DNA from: Phanerochaete sordida
Lineage: Eukaryota > Basidiomycota > Agaricomycetes > Polyporales > Phanerochaetaceae
DNA length: 64,000 nucleotides
Assembly: GCA_019973155.2 (NCBI GenBank)
Contig: BPQB01000035.1
Location: forward strand, 1 to 64,000
Direction: 5' to 3'
Position numbers and translations under genes: made by a program. Shown one piece after another: positions 12,169-22,512 of this stretch. Within the stretch, counting starts at the first letter, position 1. Each line of letters begins with the position of its first letter. Below the pieces are notes generated by a model. It was not told the DNA's origin and did no database searches. It worked only from the letters and a program-made list of their open reading frames with translations.

Positions 12169-13637
12169 CTACACCATCAAAGAGCCGTCAGGCGACTGGT
12201 ACGCCGCCTCCGGCCTCTTGACCTCCGGCAGCGGCGGTGTCGGCGCGGGCGTGTGCAGCGGCGGCGTATGCAGCGGCGGCGTATGAGGTCGTCCCTCAGG
12301 CAGCGGCACGTCCTCCGCGCGCACAGAGCCCCCCGGGCTCGGCGCATAGTCGCGGCACGCGACGCCCGGCGGCGGCGCGACCCCACTCATCGCACTGAAC
12401 CCACTGACGCCGCTGACGCCGCTCAGCCGGTTCTGCCGGTCCCGCGCCCTGCGCTCCGCACGCGCACGGCGCTCGACCTCGCGGTCGGCGGCGTCGCGCG
12501 TGAGCTGCACGCTGAGGCGCACGTCGCGGTGCGCGGCGGCGGGGCCGGGGGCGGCCCACGTCGCGCGCTCGTACGCAAGCCGGTCGTGCACGTAGGGCAC
12601 GGTCGCGACCGCGCCGGCGATGGCCCACATCCAGGGGACGGCGTAGCCGAGGCCGTACGCGGTGTTCTCGGGGGCGGTCCACGCGATGGCGATGAGCCCG
12701 CCGCCGAGCGCAACCCCCGTGAGGCCCCACCACAGTGCGAGGACGCGGAGGACGCGGCGCATGACGCGCGAGGACTGGTAGCGGTGCGCCCAGGCGTGCC
12801 GGAAGGCGAGGCCGCCGCCGCCGTCGACGGCGACGACGTCCTCGACGATGGTGTAGGTGAGCGGGGGGAGCGGGGCGCGCGGGGGGAGGGACGAGACGCG
12901 CACGGGGACGCGCAGGCGGCGGTCGAAGAGCCCGGTGAGGAGCATGGGCGTGCAGAAGGTGAGCATGACGCAGGGGAGCGCCATGGCGGTCGTGCGGGGC
13001 GACGCGGGGCTGAGCGAGGAGCCGACGACGAGCGGGACGAAGAACGCGAAGAGCGTGAGCGAGATGAGCACGCTGTGCGCGGGGTCAGCGGGGCGCGGAC
13101 GCGGGCTATAAATAACACGCACTGAAACGCATCCATCCCGTAGCGTGCGCTGCCTATCGGCCGCCTGCTCTCGTGCCCGGTGCTGAACCAGAGCTGGAAC
13201 GTGCGCTGCGTGAGCTTGAGGCCGCTGACGGTGCCAATGAGGCTCGTGATGATCGCGAGGTTCTTCGTCACGCTGAGGTGCGCGCCCCACTCGAGGCTGT
13301 AGAACAGGATCAGGGGGAGCACGCCGGACTCGATGAAGAGCAGTGTGAAGAAGAGGATGATGTACCGCTCGCGGCGCGGGTTGTGCAGCGAGTAGCCGAG
13401 GGACGGCGGGCCAGAGGAGTACGACAGCGTGTCTTCATCTTCGTCGACGTCGTCTCCGGGCAGCACGGAGGACTCGCCTGTGGTCCCCGTCGCCTGCGAG
13501 TCGCGCAGCTTTTCGTTGTGGAGGGCCTCGGGGGCCTTCTCGCTGAGTTCGGGCGGCTTCTCGTCGTAGGACCGCTCGGTGCTGTCCGGGCTGGTGGACG
13601 ACGAGGCGTCGTGGAGGCCCCCCTGAGTCGGCGGCAT
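12169..13637 (-). CDS. Polytopic membrane protein, unknown function
   Basis: Two exons (13123-13637 and 12169-13072) separated by a 50-nt intron encode 472 aa. The first 90 residues are hydrophilic, acidic and Ser/Pro-rich. Hydrophobic segments follow at about 92-114, 127-142, 173-190 and 203-222, then a pair around 285-345 (ALWWGLTGVALGGGLIAIAW and a following Trp/Ala-rich helix), suggesting six to seven helices. The last 120 residues are cytoplasm-like: a basic Arg-rich helix and a Pro-rich tail with repeated HTPPL units. I recognise no catalytic motif. The layout resembles uncharacterised membrane proteins of basidiomycetes. The start at 13637 is the first ATG of the open frame. Confidence 0.75.
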
Positions 13638-15429
13638 GATTAGGGTATCGGTGCGTTAACCTCGTGTAGTCTGTTCCGGGATGGGCGTTTCGTGGGTGGT
13701 CGTGTGTCGAGTCGGGGACGAGGAAGGGGCAAAGGAGAGGGATGTCGGGAGGCGGCGGTGGGTAGATGAAGGTCAGAGCATGGGAGTGGGGGGACTGCGG
13801 AGGCAGGTTGGAACATGGTGGCACTCGAAAGCTCCAGCGTTTGATCGTCGGGCGCCGACTCGAGTCTCGCCTAGCCCGCCGTCGCGATCCGATCGAAACG
13901 CGTCATCGCCCGCCCAATACAGAAAGCGGGAGCTTTCAATCCTAACAAGGATAAACAGCACGGCCTGCGACGGCCAAACAGCCTCCGCGCGCGCATATAG
14001 CCAGTGCCCGGCGAGCAGCGAGACCTGCAGGCTGCGGGGCACGACAAGGCGCAGCAGCAGGGGCGCACGTTCTCCATGCATTGGCGGTAGAGCGGGCACG
14101 TACCGGAGCTAGCAACACTGCTCTTTCAAGTCACGAGATACCCTCTTCCCGCCTCCAGCTCTCTGCACGACGATCTCAGCGCATGAGTGGGAGGGGAGAC
14201 ACGAAGCAAAGACATGGGGGAGGAGAAAGGAGGAAAAGGGCACCCCATCGACGTCGCCAGGTATATATGGCCCCGGGCGATAAGATGGACGGTCTCGCCG
14301 CGGCGTCGCCCGCTTCTTCTGACGCGAGGCTTCGCCTGCCGGGCTTCTCGACGTGCTTCCGAGGGACCCGTCGCCGCGCCGCCCTGCCCAAAGCGCGGCC
14401 AGGCGCACCGACACGACGCGGCGGGCGCTGACGTCATCGCGGCGCCTGCCGCCTCGCGCTGGTCGCCGCCGCGTTTGGTGCGCACGCGCGCAGGTGGCGT
14501 ATCGCCGCTACGCCCCACGGGGCTGTGCCCGACTGCCTCGCGTCGCGCGGACGCATTCCGCGACGGTCACAGACTCCGGCCAGGGGCGTGAGAGCAGCCA
14601 GACGCAGCCAAGTGCTGCGCACCGCGGTGTCCGTGCCTGAGACGAGTACCCGGGCGTGCAGGCGGGGCACGCGCACGTCCCACAGGACTGGAACGCGCGA
14701 TGGCTCCATGTCGGACGGGGCGCGCAGCGCAGCGGCGAAAGTGCTTTCGCGCATGACAGACTCAGGTGTACGAGGGGCTACCTAGCGCGAGTTTCGACGT
14801 CAACAGTGAGCACACCCAAGGTCCTGGCACGAAGCGCTCCTCTAGCAATCTCGGGACACACACAAGAAAGCCTCGCAGCCAGCATCTCACCCCAACGCCA
14901 CACCCGATCCCACTTTCCCTCACGGCAATCTCACGCCCCGCGATCCGCAGCGCCAGCAGCGTGGGACCCAAACATCCTCTCCTCCCGCATGCGCAGCGTT
15001 ACAACTCCCCTGCAGGCCGCGCCACGCAGGATCGCCGGGACACTGCGATCTGAAACGCCGGGCGTCGGGCACCTGTGGGAGGCCCATCGCAGATTAGGTG
15101 GGCGGTCTGGGAGCAGTGGCGGGTGTACGGCGTCGGGCAGGCGGGGCTGCTGTAGCGGGATGACGGTAGCCCGGCATAGACGTTGCAGCGTGCTGACGTC
15201 AGCCCGCACGCCGAGCTTTCCGGGGCGGGCAAGCGTGGACGAGCCTGCGGTCGCCGCGGCGGGAGTCGTGGGCGACCTGCAGGTGCCAAGGAGTCAGCGA
15301 GGTGAGTAATGGGGTGCGGGGCGCCACAGCGCGGAGGGCTCGGCGTGTGGGAGTCCGTGCTTGTCAAGTGGCTTTACCAAGCCTTGGGAAGGCTGCCTGG
15401 CACTGTGACGTCGTTGGTATTCTTGCTCG
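13638..15429. other. Gene-poor intergenic stretch
   Basis: No frame has recognisable domains. The 5' region of the membrane-protein gene should occupy the left part. The segment 14290-15300 is GC-rich with Arg-rich shadow frames. I see no tRNA and no intron series. Confidence 0.4.
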
Positions 15430-15606
15430 GAGAGCAAGCTAACCCCCAGCGGAATGACGGGCGGCGGAAGCTCTATTCGGCACTGTTTACCTTCTTCCCG
15501 GCCTCGGTAATCGCTTCCCACGATTTCCACCCGTCTCGAGCTCCTGCTCAGCCTCTCCGAGCAAGATATCGCGCCGCACCGCAGGCGCCTTTCGAGTCTC
15601 GAAGCT
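15430..15606 (+). repeat. Dispersed direct repeat, copy 1
   Basis: About 175 bp resemble 16700-16885, including shared runs around GAAGCTCTATT, CACTGTTTACC, CCTCTCCGAGCAAG and GCGCCGCACCGCAGGCGCC. Similarity is high but interrupted by small indels. The spacing is about 1.27 kb. No coding potential is convincing, so this may be a fragment of a dispersed element. Confidence 0.65.
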
Positions 15607-15639
15607 TTGAAGGTTGAAGTCCACTCGAAAGGCGCCTGC
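15581..15639. repeat. Perfect 17-bp inverted repeat
   Basis: GCAGGCGCCTTTCGAGT at 15581-15597 is followed 25 bp later by its exact reverse complement at 15623-15639. The left arm coincides with the right end of repeat copy 1. The arms could form a hairpin or mark the end of a mobile element. Confidence 0.7.
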
Positions 15640-16203
15640 AGCGCGGTACACGCGCCGGCTGGGAACCACCGTGGCGCGCATGCCAGCTGCCCGAAACCCC
15701 GCACGGAGATAGGCGAATGGTACATGGCGCATGCTATGGGAGCCCGCGGGTGAGGAGAGAGTGCAGGTGCTCGATGTCCGCAGTCTGCTCAGTGCTGCCT
15801 GGCAGCGGGACCAGCCCCGGTGCCGCGACGACGACAGACGAGGCAAGTGAGTAATAAACTAGCGGACGCCAGGTTACACAGGCGCCTTGGGACTCGGAGT
15901 CGTGACTCGTGTGCTCACGAGTATGGTTAACGGTTCGCCCACTTCATTCCTTACATGTTTCGAAAAGCAAGCAGCCAACCATGTGCCTCCTTGACTATAG
16001 GGAGTACAAATCCGCCGGACCGTGCCTGCCATGGCAGGGCGGCCTCGCAGGACGAGTCGACTGTGGGGGTAGAGAAGATAGATTGATGCATAAACAAACA
16101 TACTCGCTATACTATGCTATGACCTTGATAATGAGGCAGCGAGTCCGAGCAAAGTGTCGACAGGTCGGGAGGATCATGAGTGAGGGCAGGGTCGAATAAG
16201 CGC
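15640..16203. other. Intergenic sequence
   Basis: I found no gene, splice series or tRNA in this stretch between the inverted repeat and the tandem palindromic unit. Composition becomes more AT-rich after about 15900. Confidence 0.4.
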
Positions 16204-16326
16204 GCAATTCTCCCTGCAAAGTGCAGGAGGAATTGCGGCGCACGTGGGGATGACGTCATGGGCAACGGACCATAATCACATGCCTCAACTTTCCCCGTAA
16301 AATGCTGGAGAAGTTGACGACACGTG
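16204..16326. promoter_or_regulatory. Tandem palindrome + CACGTG unit with a CRE site
   Basis: Two imperfect 33-bp palindromes (16204-16236 and 16285-16317, the first starting GCAATTCTCC and ending GGAATTGC, the second starting TCAACTTTCC and ending AAGTTGA) are each followed within 3-4 bp by CACGTG, at 16241-16246 and 16321-16326. The unit repeats at about 80 bp. TGACGTCA lies at 16251-16258. CACGTG is a known bHLH site and TGACGTCA a known bZIP (ATF/CREB) site. A regulatory role is inference, since no adjacent gene start is evident. Confidence 0.45.
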
Positions 16327-16699
16327 ATTCGTCGCCGGCACTCGAGCTCCCCGCAAGTGCGCGCGACGGCGCCCGCGCGATGCTCACCGACGACTTCTGT
16401 AAATTGTAATCGCCGACGCCGTGCAAAGCAGAAGTTGGAAGGACGAGTCTGGAGCTCACCTCATCGGCCTCAGAGTCGCGCACAGGCGTGTCGCAGATTG
16501 AGCCGTTGTGAATGTCGTCGATACCGAGTGACGCCAACCCCCAGGCTACAGTGCGTCGCTCGTCGGACTTAACGGCGTTGAGCCTACATGCGCCCCACTA
16601 GCCGCACAGTACTGGAGAAAGTGCAGGGAGTGTCGCACTGTACGGTGGTGTCGGGGTCGTGGATCGTGGAGGGCGGGGACGCGGTCGTGGTGGACGACA

Positions 16700-16885
16700 G
16701 AGAGCAAGCTTTGTCCCAAGCGGATTGCACGGGCGGCTGAAGCTCTATTTGGCACTGTTTACCTCCTTCCCGACCTCGGCAAGCGTTTCCCACGATCTCC
16801 GCCCTCCTGCTCACCGTCTCCTGCTCAGCGCTCAGCCTCTCCGAGCAAGGACCGCGCCGCACCGCAGGCGCCTTTCGAGCCAAGC
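16700..16885 (+). repeat. Dispersed direct repeat, copy 2
   Basis: Second copy of the repeat at 15430-15606. It carries an insertion of a duplicated CTCCTGCTCA-like segment near 16805-16835 relative to copy 1, and ends in the same GCAGGCGCCTTTCGAG sequence that forms the inverted repeat in copy 1. Confidence 0.65.
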
Positions 16886-17007
16886 AAAGAGAGCGGGCTC
16901 GTTCTTGTCCAATTAGCCTTCATACAATCTATGCTACAATAGTACAATTATATCATGAGTGGAGCGTACTTTCAACCTACATTACTCAAAGTCCCAGTCT
17001 GCGCCCT

Positions 17008-19812
17008 TCACTCGCTGTGCGCGTCCTCCTCGAGCTCGGGGACGCTCACCGGCGCCGCCGCCGCGCCGACCTCCGCGTCCGGCGCATGGTTATCCTGAAT
17101 CTCAAGCCCATCCCCGCCCGTCGCACGCACGCGCACGGTATCCCCCTCGCGGATCGTCCCGCGCAGCATCTTCTGCGCGAGCGGGAACAGCACCTGCGTG
17201 CGCACGACGCGCGCGATCGCGCGCGCGCCATACACGTCCGAGAACCCGCGCTCCGCGAGCCACGCGCGTGCGGCGTCGTCGACGTCGAGCGTGATGCGCT
17301 TCGCCGCGAGCCGGCCCGCGACGTCGCGCAGGCGCAGGTCGACGACCTGCAGGATCGCGCTGCGCCCGAGCCGGTTGAACACGAGCATCGCGTCGAGGCG
17401 GTTCAGGAGCTCGGGCGGGAAGTGCTCCGCGGTGCGCGCAAGCACCGCGTCGCGCGCCTCCGCGGTGACCGCGCCGTCGGGCGCGACGGACGCCGGGTGC
17501 GCGAGGACGTCGCTGCCGAGGTTGCTCGTGAGGCAGACGATGGTGTTGCGGAAGTCGACGCGGCGGCCCTGCGAGTCGGTGACGGTGCCCTCGTCGAGGA
17601 TCTGCAGGAGCAGCAGCGCGACGTCCTTGTGCGCCTTCTCGAGCTCGTCGAGCAGCACGACGGCGTACGGGCGGCGGCGCACGGCCTCCGTGAGCTGCCC
17701 GCCCTCCTCGAAGCCGACGTAGCCCGGCGCGGCGCCGATGAGCCGCGAGATCGTGTGCCGGTCGTGGTACTCGGACATGTTGATCGTGATCAGCCCGCGC
17801 TGCTCGTCGTTGAACAGGAAGCCCGCGAGCGCCTTGCAGAGCTCGGTCTGCAGAGGCGTTAGTCATAGAGAAGCGCGACATGGGAAGGGAGACTTACCTT
17901 GCCGACACCGGTGGGACCCAAGAACAGGAACGACGCCACCGGACGATTGGGCGCCTGGAGCCCAGCGCGGGAGATGCGCACGGCGTCGCTGACAGCCGTG
18001 ACGATGTGGTCCTGGCCGACGATCCTCTGCTTCAACGCGTCCTCCATCTGCAGAACAATATCAGCCTCCGCCCACCGACGCTAACCCGAGACGACTCACA
18101 TTCACAAGCTTCTCACGCTCGCCCTTCAGCAAGCTCTGCACGGGGATGCCCGTCGCCTTCGCCACAACCCTCGAGATATCGCTGCTCTCGACGCGGTCGT
18201 GCAGCATCGTGAGCGCACCCTCACCCTCCTCCTCACGCGCACGCTCGCTCTCCTGCGGGAGCTGCTTCTCGAGCTCGGGAATGGTGGCGAAGCGCAGCTG
18301 GCTCGCGCGCTCGAACGCGCCCTGGCGCTGCGCGACGTCGAGCTCGTGCTTCGCCTGCTCGAGGCGCGCCTTGACGTCCTTGATGCGCTGGAGCTTCGCG
18401 CGCTCGGCGTTCCACACCTGCTCGAGGCGCGCGGCGTCCGCGCGCTTGCGCGCGAGCGTGTCCTCGACCTTGCCGCGGCGCTCGACGCTGAACACGTCCG
18501 TCTCGTTCTTGAGCGACTCGAGCTCGATCTGCAGCGTCACGATGTCGCGGTCGAGCGCCTCGAGCTCGTCTGGTTTTGATTCCTGCGCGAGGCGCAGCGC
18601 GGACGCGGCTTCGTCGACGAGGTCGATGGCTTTGTCGGGGAGGAAGCGGTCGGAGATGTAGCGTGCGCCGTACACCGCGGCTGCACAGTATGTCAGTAGG
18701 TGCTCTACTTCGTCATGTAGAGGCGCGGCTCACCTGTCACGAGAGCACCGTCGCTGATCTCAACACCGTGGTGAACCTCATACCGTGGCTTCAATCCTCG
18801 CAGAATACTGATAGTCGACTCCACGCTGGGCTCGTCGATGGTCACTGGCTGGAACCGCCGCTCGAGCGCAGCGTCCTTGCCGATGGTCTTCCGGTACTCA
18901 TCAGCTGTAAGAACGGCGTTAGCGCAGGTGGATATACGCTTCAGAACGGATGAACGTACGCGTTGTCGCTCCGACGAGCTGCAATCCCCTCGCAAGCGCA
19001 GGCTTGATCATCTGGCCGGCGTCGATACTGCCTTCGGCCTTTCCGAGGTTGAAGAGCGTGTGCACCTCGTCAATGAAGCAAATGACGTTGCCCGCCTCGT
19101 CCTCAATGTCGCGCAGGAGCGCTTTGAACTTCTCCTCGAACTGCCCGCGGATGCCGGACCCGGCCATGATCGACGCCAGGTCAATCGAGAGGACGCGCTT
19201 GTTTTGGAGACTCTGACGGACGTAGGTTGGCATTTTAGACTGTGGGGCAAAGCGTGAAGGCGGAGATAACACACCTCTGGTACTTCTTTCGCGACTATAC
19301 GGCTCGCGAGGCCCTCGAGGATGGCGGTCTTGCCCACACCGGGTGGACCGATGAGGACCGGGTTTGACTTCGTTCGCCGAGACAGAACTGCGAGGAGAGC
19401 AACAGCGTCAGCCTACGCACACACCCAGAGAAGGTGCAGTCTACACACTTTGAATTGTCCTCCGGATCTCCTCGTCCCGACCAATCGTCGGGTCGAGCTT
19501 GCCCTGGCGCGCGAGCTCCGTCAGGTCGACGCTGTACTCCTTCAAAGCCTCGCCCTTCTGCTGCTGCTGCTGCCCGAACATGTTGAACCCGCCGGGCATC
19601 CCGCCGCCTCCGTTCCCGCCGCCGGGGGGCGTCGCGTAGCCCCGTGCATGTATCCGAGAGAGAGAGGCATTGGCTGGCCGCGCGACGGGTGTGAAGGCGT
19701 GTGCGGTCGGCACCGCACGTCGAATCAGGCCATTTTGCCGCGACGCAGACGAGAAGGAGCGTGCAGAGCGTGCAGCGAGTCCGAGTGTCCGGCCGTCAAG
19801 TTGTCGTAGCAT
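17008..19812 (-). CDS. HSP78: Mitochondrial Hsp78/ClpB-type disaggregase
   Basis: Seven exons (about 19449-19812, 19275-19387, 18960-19212, 18734-18904, 18100-18680, 17898-18047, 17008-17847) encode about 823 aa, close to yeast Hsp78 (811 aa). Hsp78 is an AAA+ hexamer of the mitochondrial matrix that resolubilises aggregated proteins with mtHsp70. The start at 19812 gives an Arg/Ser-rich presequence ([20 protein letters not shown]) and, as in Hsp78, no ClpB N-domain. NBD1 has Walker [10 protein letters not shown], Walker [10 protein letters not shown] and Arg finger ERRF. A long charged coiled-coil middle domain (roughly residues 330-460) follows. NBD2 has Walker A GPTGVGKTEL (split by an intron after GVGK), pore loop GYVG, Walker [12 protein letters not shown] and sensor-2 GARAI. 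The C-terminal tail is acidic. Nothing essential is missing. Confidence 0.95.
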
Positions 19813-19946
19813 GTCGTGAGTGTGTGAGAAAGAAAGAGGTCTAGAGAAGGGAAGCAGATGAATTAGGTGGGAAGAAGAAAGAAATGTGGGCGGTCCGCGG
19901 ACGCGCTGCGGGGTATTTGAGGCATGGCGAGGAGAACGTCGAGAGC

Positions 19947-19966
19947 GTTCAGGAGCATTCGGAAGG
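19947..19966 (-). promoter_or_regulatory. Heat-shock-element-like site upstream of HSP78
   Basis: The + strand reads GTTCAGGAGCATTCGGAAG. With 5-bp phasing this gives gTTCa-gGAGc-aTTCg, two perfect and one near-perfect HSE units, about 135-155 bp upstream of the HSP78 start codon. Hsf1-driven induction of Hsp78 is known in fungi; functionality here is inference. Confidence 0.35.
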
Positions 19967-20640
19967 TGGGCCGGAATGTCACGTGCACTCGCGCAGTCCA
20001 AATGAGGAAGGCGTCGGCACGGCGCTTCATCCTCCGCAGTCCTGCGTCGATGACCGCTCGAAGTCTATGCATCGCCTGCACCCGCCGATGCCTCGGATAT
20101 TGTATCCTCTGTGTCGCTTCTTTGAAAGATACTTGAAGACATGGGTAACTCTACTGCATGGCCTTAGAAGGTGGTAGTGACATTGGTGCAGTCCGACGCG
20201 CTGTCTTGTGCCGAAAGCTCACCACGCTGCTATGCAGCCCGACCTCAGCCTCGTATATGTCCCTATACCCGTGCTGCGTTGGGTACGTGGTACGATTTGC
20301 GTTATTGCGTATTCACGGTTATTCCTCCGCACCTGCCCGTAGCAGCTCTCCGATGGGCTACTTCACCGCTGGTGCGCCTGCAAAGCATGACCTCGTGTTG
20401 AAGTCACAGCTCACACATTGCGTATGATTGAGCAAGCCAAGGCGACATGTCTCAATCGTACCGCTTTTTGCTTCAGCTTCTGCTCGACACACCCAACGTT
20501 AAGTACGCCGTAACACAGGCTTGCCCGGCACGGGGTGCGGCCTTCTCGCTTCGTGCGTACCCCGACAGTCCGACCTTTGTCTTTCTCACATTCCTATGAC
20601 AGCATGAACGTCACCTCGCCACACGAGCTGATCAAGGTCC
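19967..20640. other. Intergenic sequence upstream of HSP78
   Basis: Contains the distal HSP78 upstream region. No exon or RNA gene was recognised. Confidence 0.4.
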
Positions 20641-20696
20641 GGCAAAGACTATGATCGTCCCGAAGTCCGGCGTCGCGCAGACCGTCCACCTCGTCC

Positions 20697-21185
20697 GCAG
20701 TACCACATCTTCGCCTCGAAGCCTCGCTGGCCAACGCTCAGCAACCAGTCGCTCAGCTACCGCCAGAGCTTCTGCTCGTCATCTTCCGACACTGCAATGA
20801 CTGGAAGCCCAGCACAGACGCCCCTTCAGACTTTCTAGCATGGACGTCCGTTTGGCAGGACAGACATCGCCCGGCATCGGATGCACCGGACGCGCGACAT
20901 ACGCGAGATGGGCTACGGTGCATCCTTCTGCGTATATGGCAGGACCCTTGTGCTCCATCCGCGCCTCGCACACTGGGGTTGACCTACGGGCAGGCCGGCT
21001 ATAGCGTAGGTCCCGCATCTGTATCAGGCGTAAACCCTCGCGGACGGCCTCTCGAGCCCCGCGAGCTGATTCATCACCTTCCTCTTCGACGCCATCAAGA
21101 CGCGTGTGTAGTTCGTCGGCGCACCTGGCCCCGCGCACCTGTGCCGCAGTATGCTATCAACAAGCATATACTCATACCGCACTGA
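20697..21185 (+). pseudogene. F-box gene fragment
   Basis: From about 20715 the plus strand reads EASLANAQQPVAQLPPELLL and continues to a PSDFLAWTSV block. This aligns with the N-terminus of the F-box gene at 61908-63365 (DASLANFQQPIAQLPTEILL ... PSDFLVWTSV). After that block similarity disappears, although the frame stays open to 21185. There is no ATG ahead of the homologous part, and the expected leucine-rich body is absent. I call it a rearranged relic on the opposite strand and about 41 kb from its paralog. Confidence 0.65.
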
Positions 21186-21540
21186 GGACCGAACGAGCAT
21201 GCTCGCCAATAACAACTTGAACAGTAGGCACGGACGTGCACGGTTAGATCGCGAGTCCAGCGCTGCAATATGCTTACGTCGATAGCCCGTGTTTCAACGC
21301 AACGCTACACTACAAGACCTCCATTCTTCTTAGTCACCTCAGAAGCCTCCAACGTCTGTTTCTCCGGTACAAAGATACAGGAAACGTTACTGACGCATCG
21401 GAGCGAGTATGTCTCCGGCCTCCTACTCTCATATCCTCGGCCTTCTTGCTTTAGAGCGCTGTACAGGGGCTACGGGCACATTGATCGCACCACTTCGAAC
21501 CTCGTGAGTCTTGCTCGGTACTGTATAGTGGTTGAGATAC
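21186..21540. other. Short intergenic stretch
   Basis: Nothing recognisable lies between the F-box fragment and the first PPxY membrane gene. It probably includes the 3' untranslated region of the latter. Confidence 0.4.
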
Positions 21541-22512
21541 TCACGGAGGTCGGGTTGTATACGAGGGCGGGGGCTGATCCGATCGAGACTCCCACTCTGC
21601 CGTCCTCGCTACGCGCTCATCTTGGACAGGTAGATGCATAGATGTCGCCGGTTCCCTCACAAGCGTTACATGGCCTTCAGCCTTGAATGGATCAACGTAC
21701 GTGTCAGCTTGCTGCTCCTTCTTCTGCTGTTGATGTCGCCTCCAAAGCACGATAGCCAACGTCAGAAGGAGAGCGGTCGCACACATTGCAAGCGCTACTG
21801 CAAGTGTGGTGGTAGTCTTCGCTATCTTCTTCGGCTGTTGTGCGAGAGATGATGGTGGCTCATTTGAGTGTAAAGGTGTGCCTGCGCTGATAGGTGACGA
21901 AGGAGGCAACTGAAGTAAAGTGCTTGTCGCAGAGATTGATGACGAAGACGTCTGGATTGCCGACGAAGACGAGAGCTCTGCATCACCTCCAGGTGTGTAC
22001 TGCACGTAGTCGAACCATATGGGGTTAATCTGCGCATCAAGCACAGTTACGACGATGTTGTGGGTACCTGTGGGGAGAGGTGGTGACGAGTACAGCGTCT
22101 GGTGGAATTCGAATTGTGGCAGCCGTTGCGCTGTCATGATGCTCGCGGTTGCGGGATCGCTGTCCACCACAAAGTCCACCACACTCGGTGGGACCAGCGC
22201 CGACTCTGAGCCGCCCCCGCCGATTGTACCAATCCATGCGACGCTTGTGCCTACGATTCTGCGTCAATATACCACAAGGAATCTGGAGGTGAACGCGATG
22301 CCCACCGTTGAAAGAGAAGGTGATCGTTGAGCCGTTAGTTTCTGTCCCATGAGACGTGCTGCGGGAATCGGTTACCGCTGTCAGCACGAGCGACTATTGG
22401 TTTAAACGTCGGAAGCGGACCCATTAAAATCCATGGCCGGGTCCCCTGCTGCGATAAAATCTCCTGTATACTTCACACTTGGGTCCCTGTCGTCGATTTG
22501 AATAATAGCCAT
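21541..22512 (-). CDS. PPxY-tailed single-pass membrane protein A
   Basis: Three exons (22421-22512, 22306-22358, 21541-22250) give 284 aa. Residues 1-145 form a putative beta-sandwich resembling galactose-binding-like ectodomains: IDDRDPSVKYTG, then GSTITFSF, TSVAWIGTI, SVVDFVVDSDPATAS, TLYSSPPLPTGTHNIVVTVL and WFDYVQYTP. A Ser-rich stalk leads to a membrane helix (TLAVALAMCATALLLTLAIVLW) and a tail ending QPPPSYTTRPP, a canonical PPxY motif for WW domains. Exon 2 is exactly 53 bp, as in every family member here that keeps this exon intact. No signal peptide is visible at this ATG. An intron-like sequence (GTGAGTAAGT to TTTCCTAG) lies just upstream, but a stop separates it from the frame, so it may be a 5' UTR intron. 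Function unknown. Confidence 0.8.

Noticed and set aside
13773..14785. Several 100-140 codon frames
   Set aside because: They overlap on both strands, lack domains, and show no intron structure.
17017..18661. Plus-strand frames of up to 281 codons
   Set aside because: They are antisense shadows of HSP78 with skewed Arg/Leu composition.
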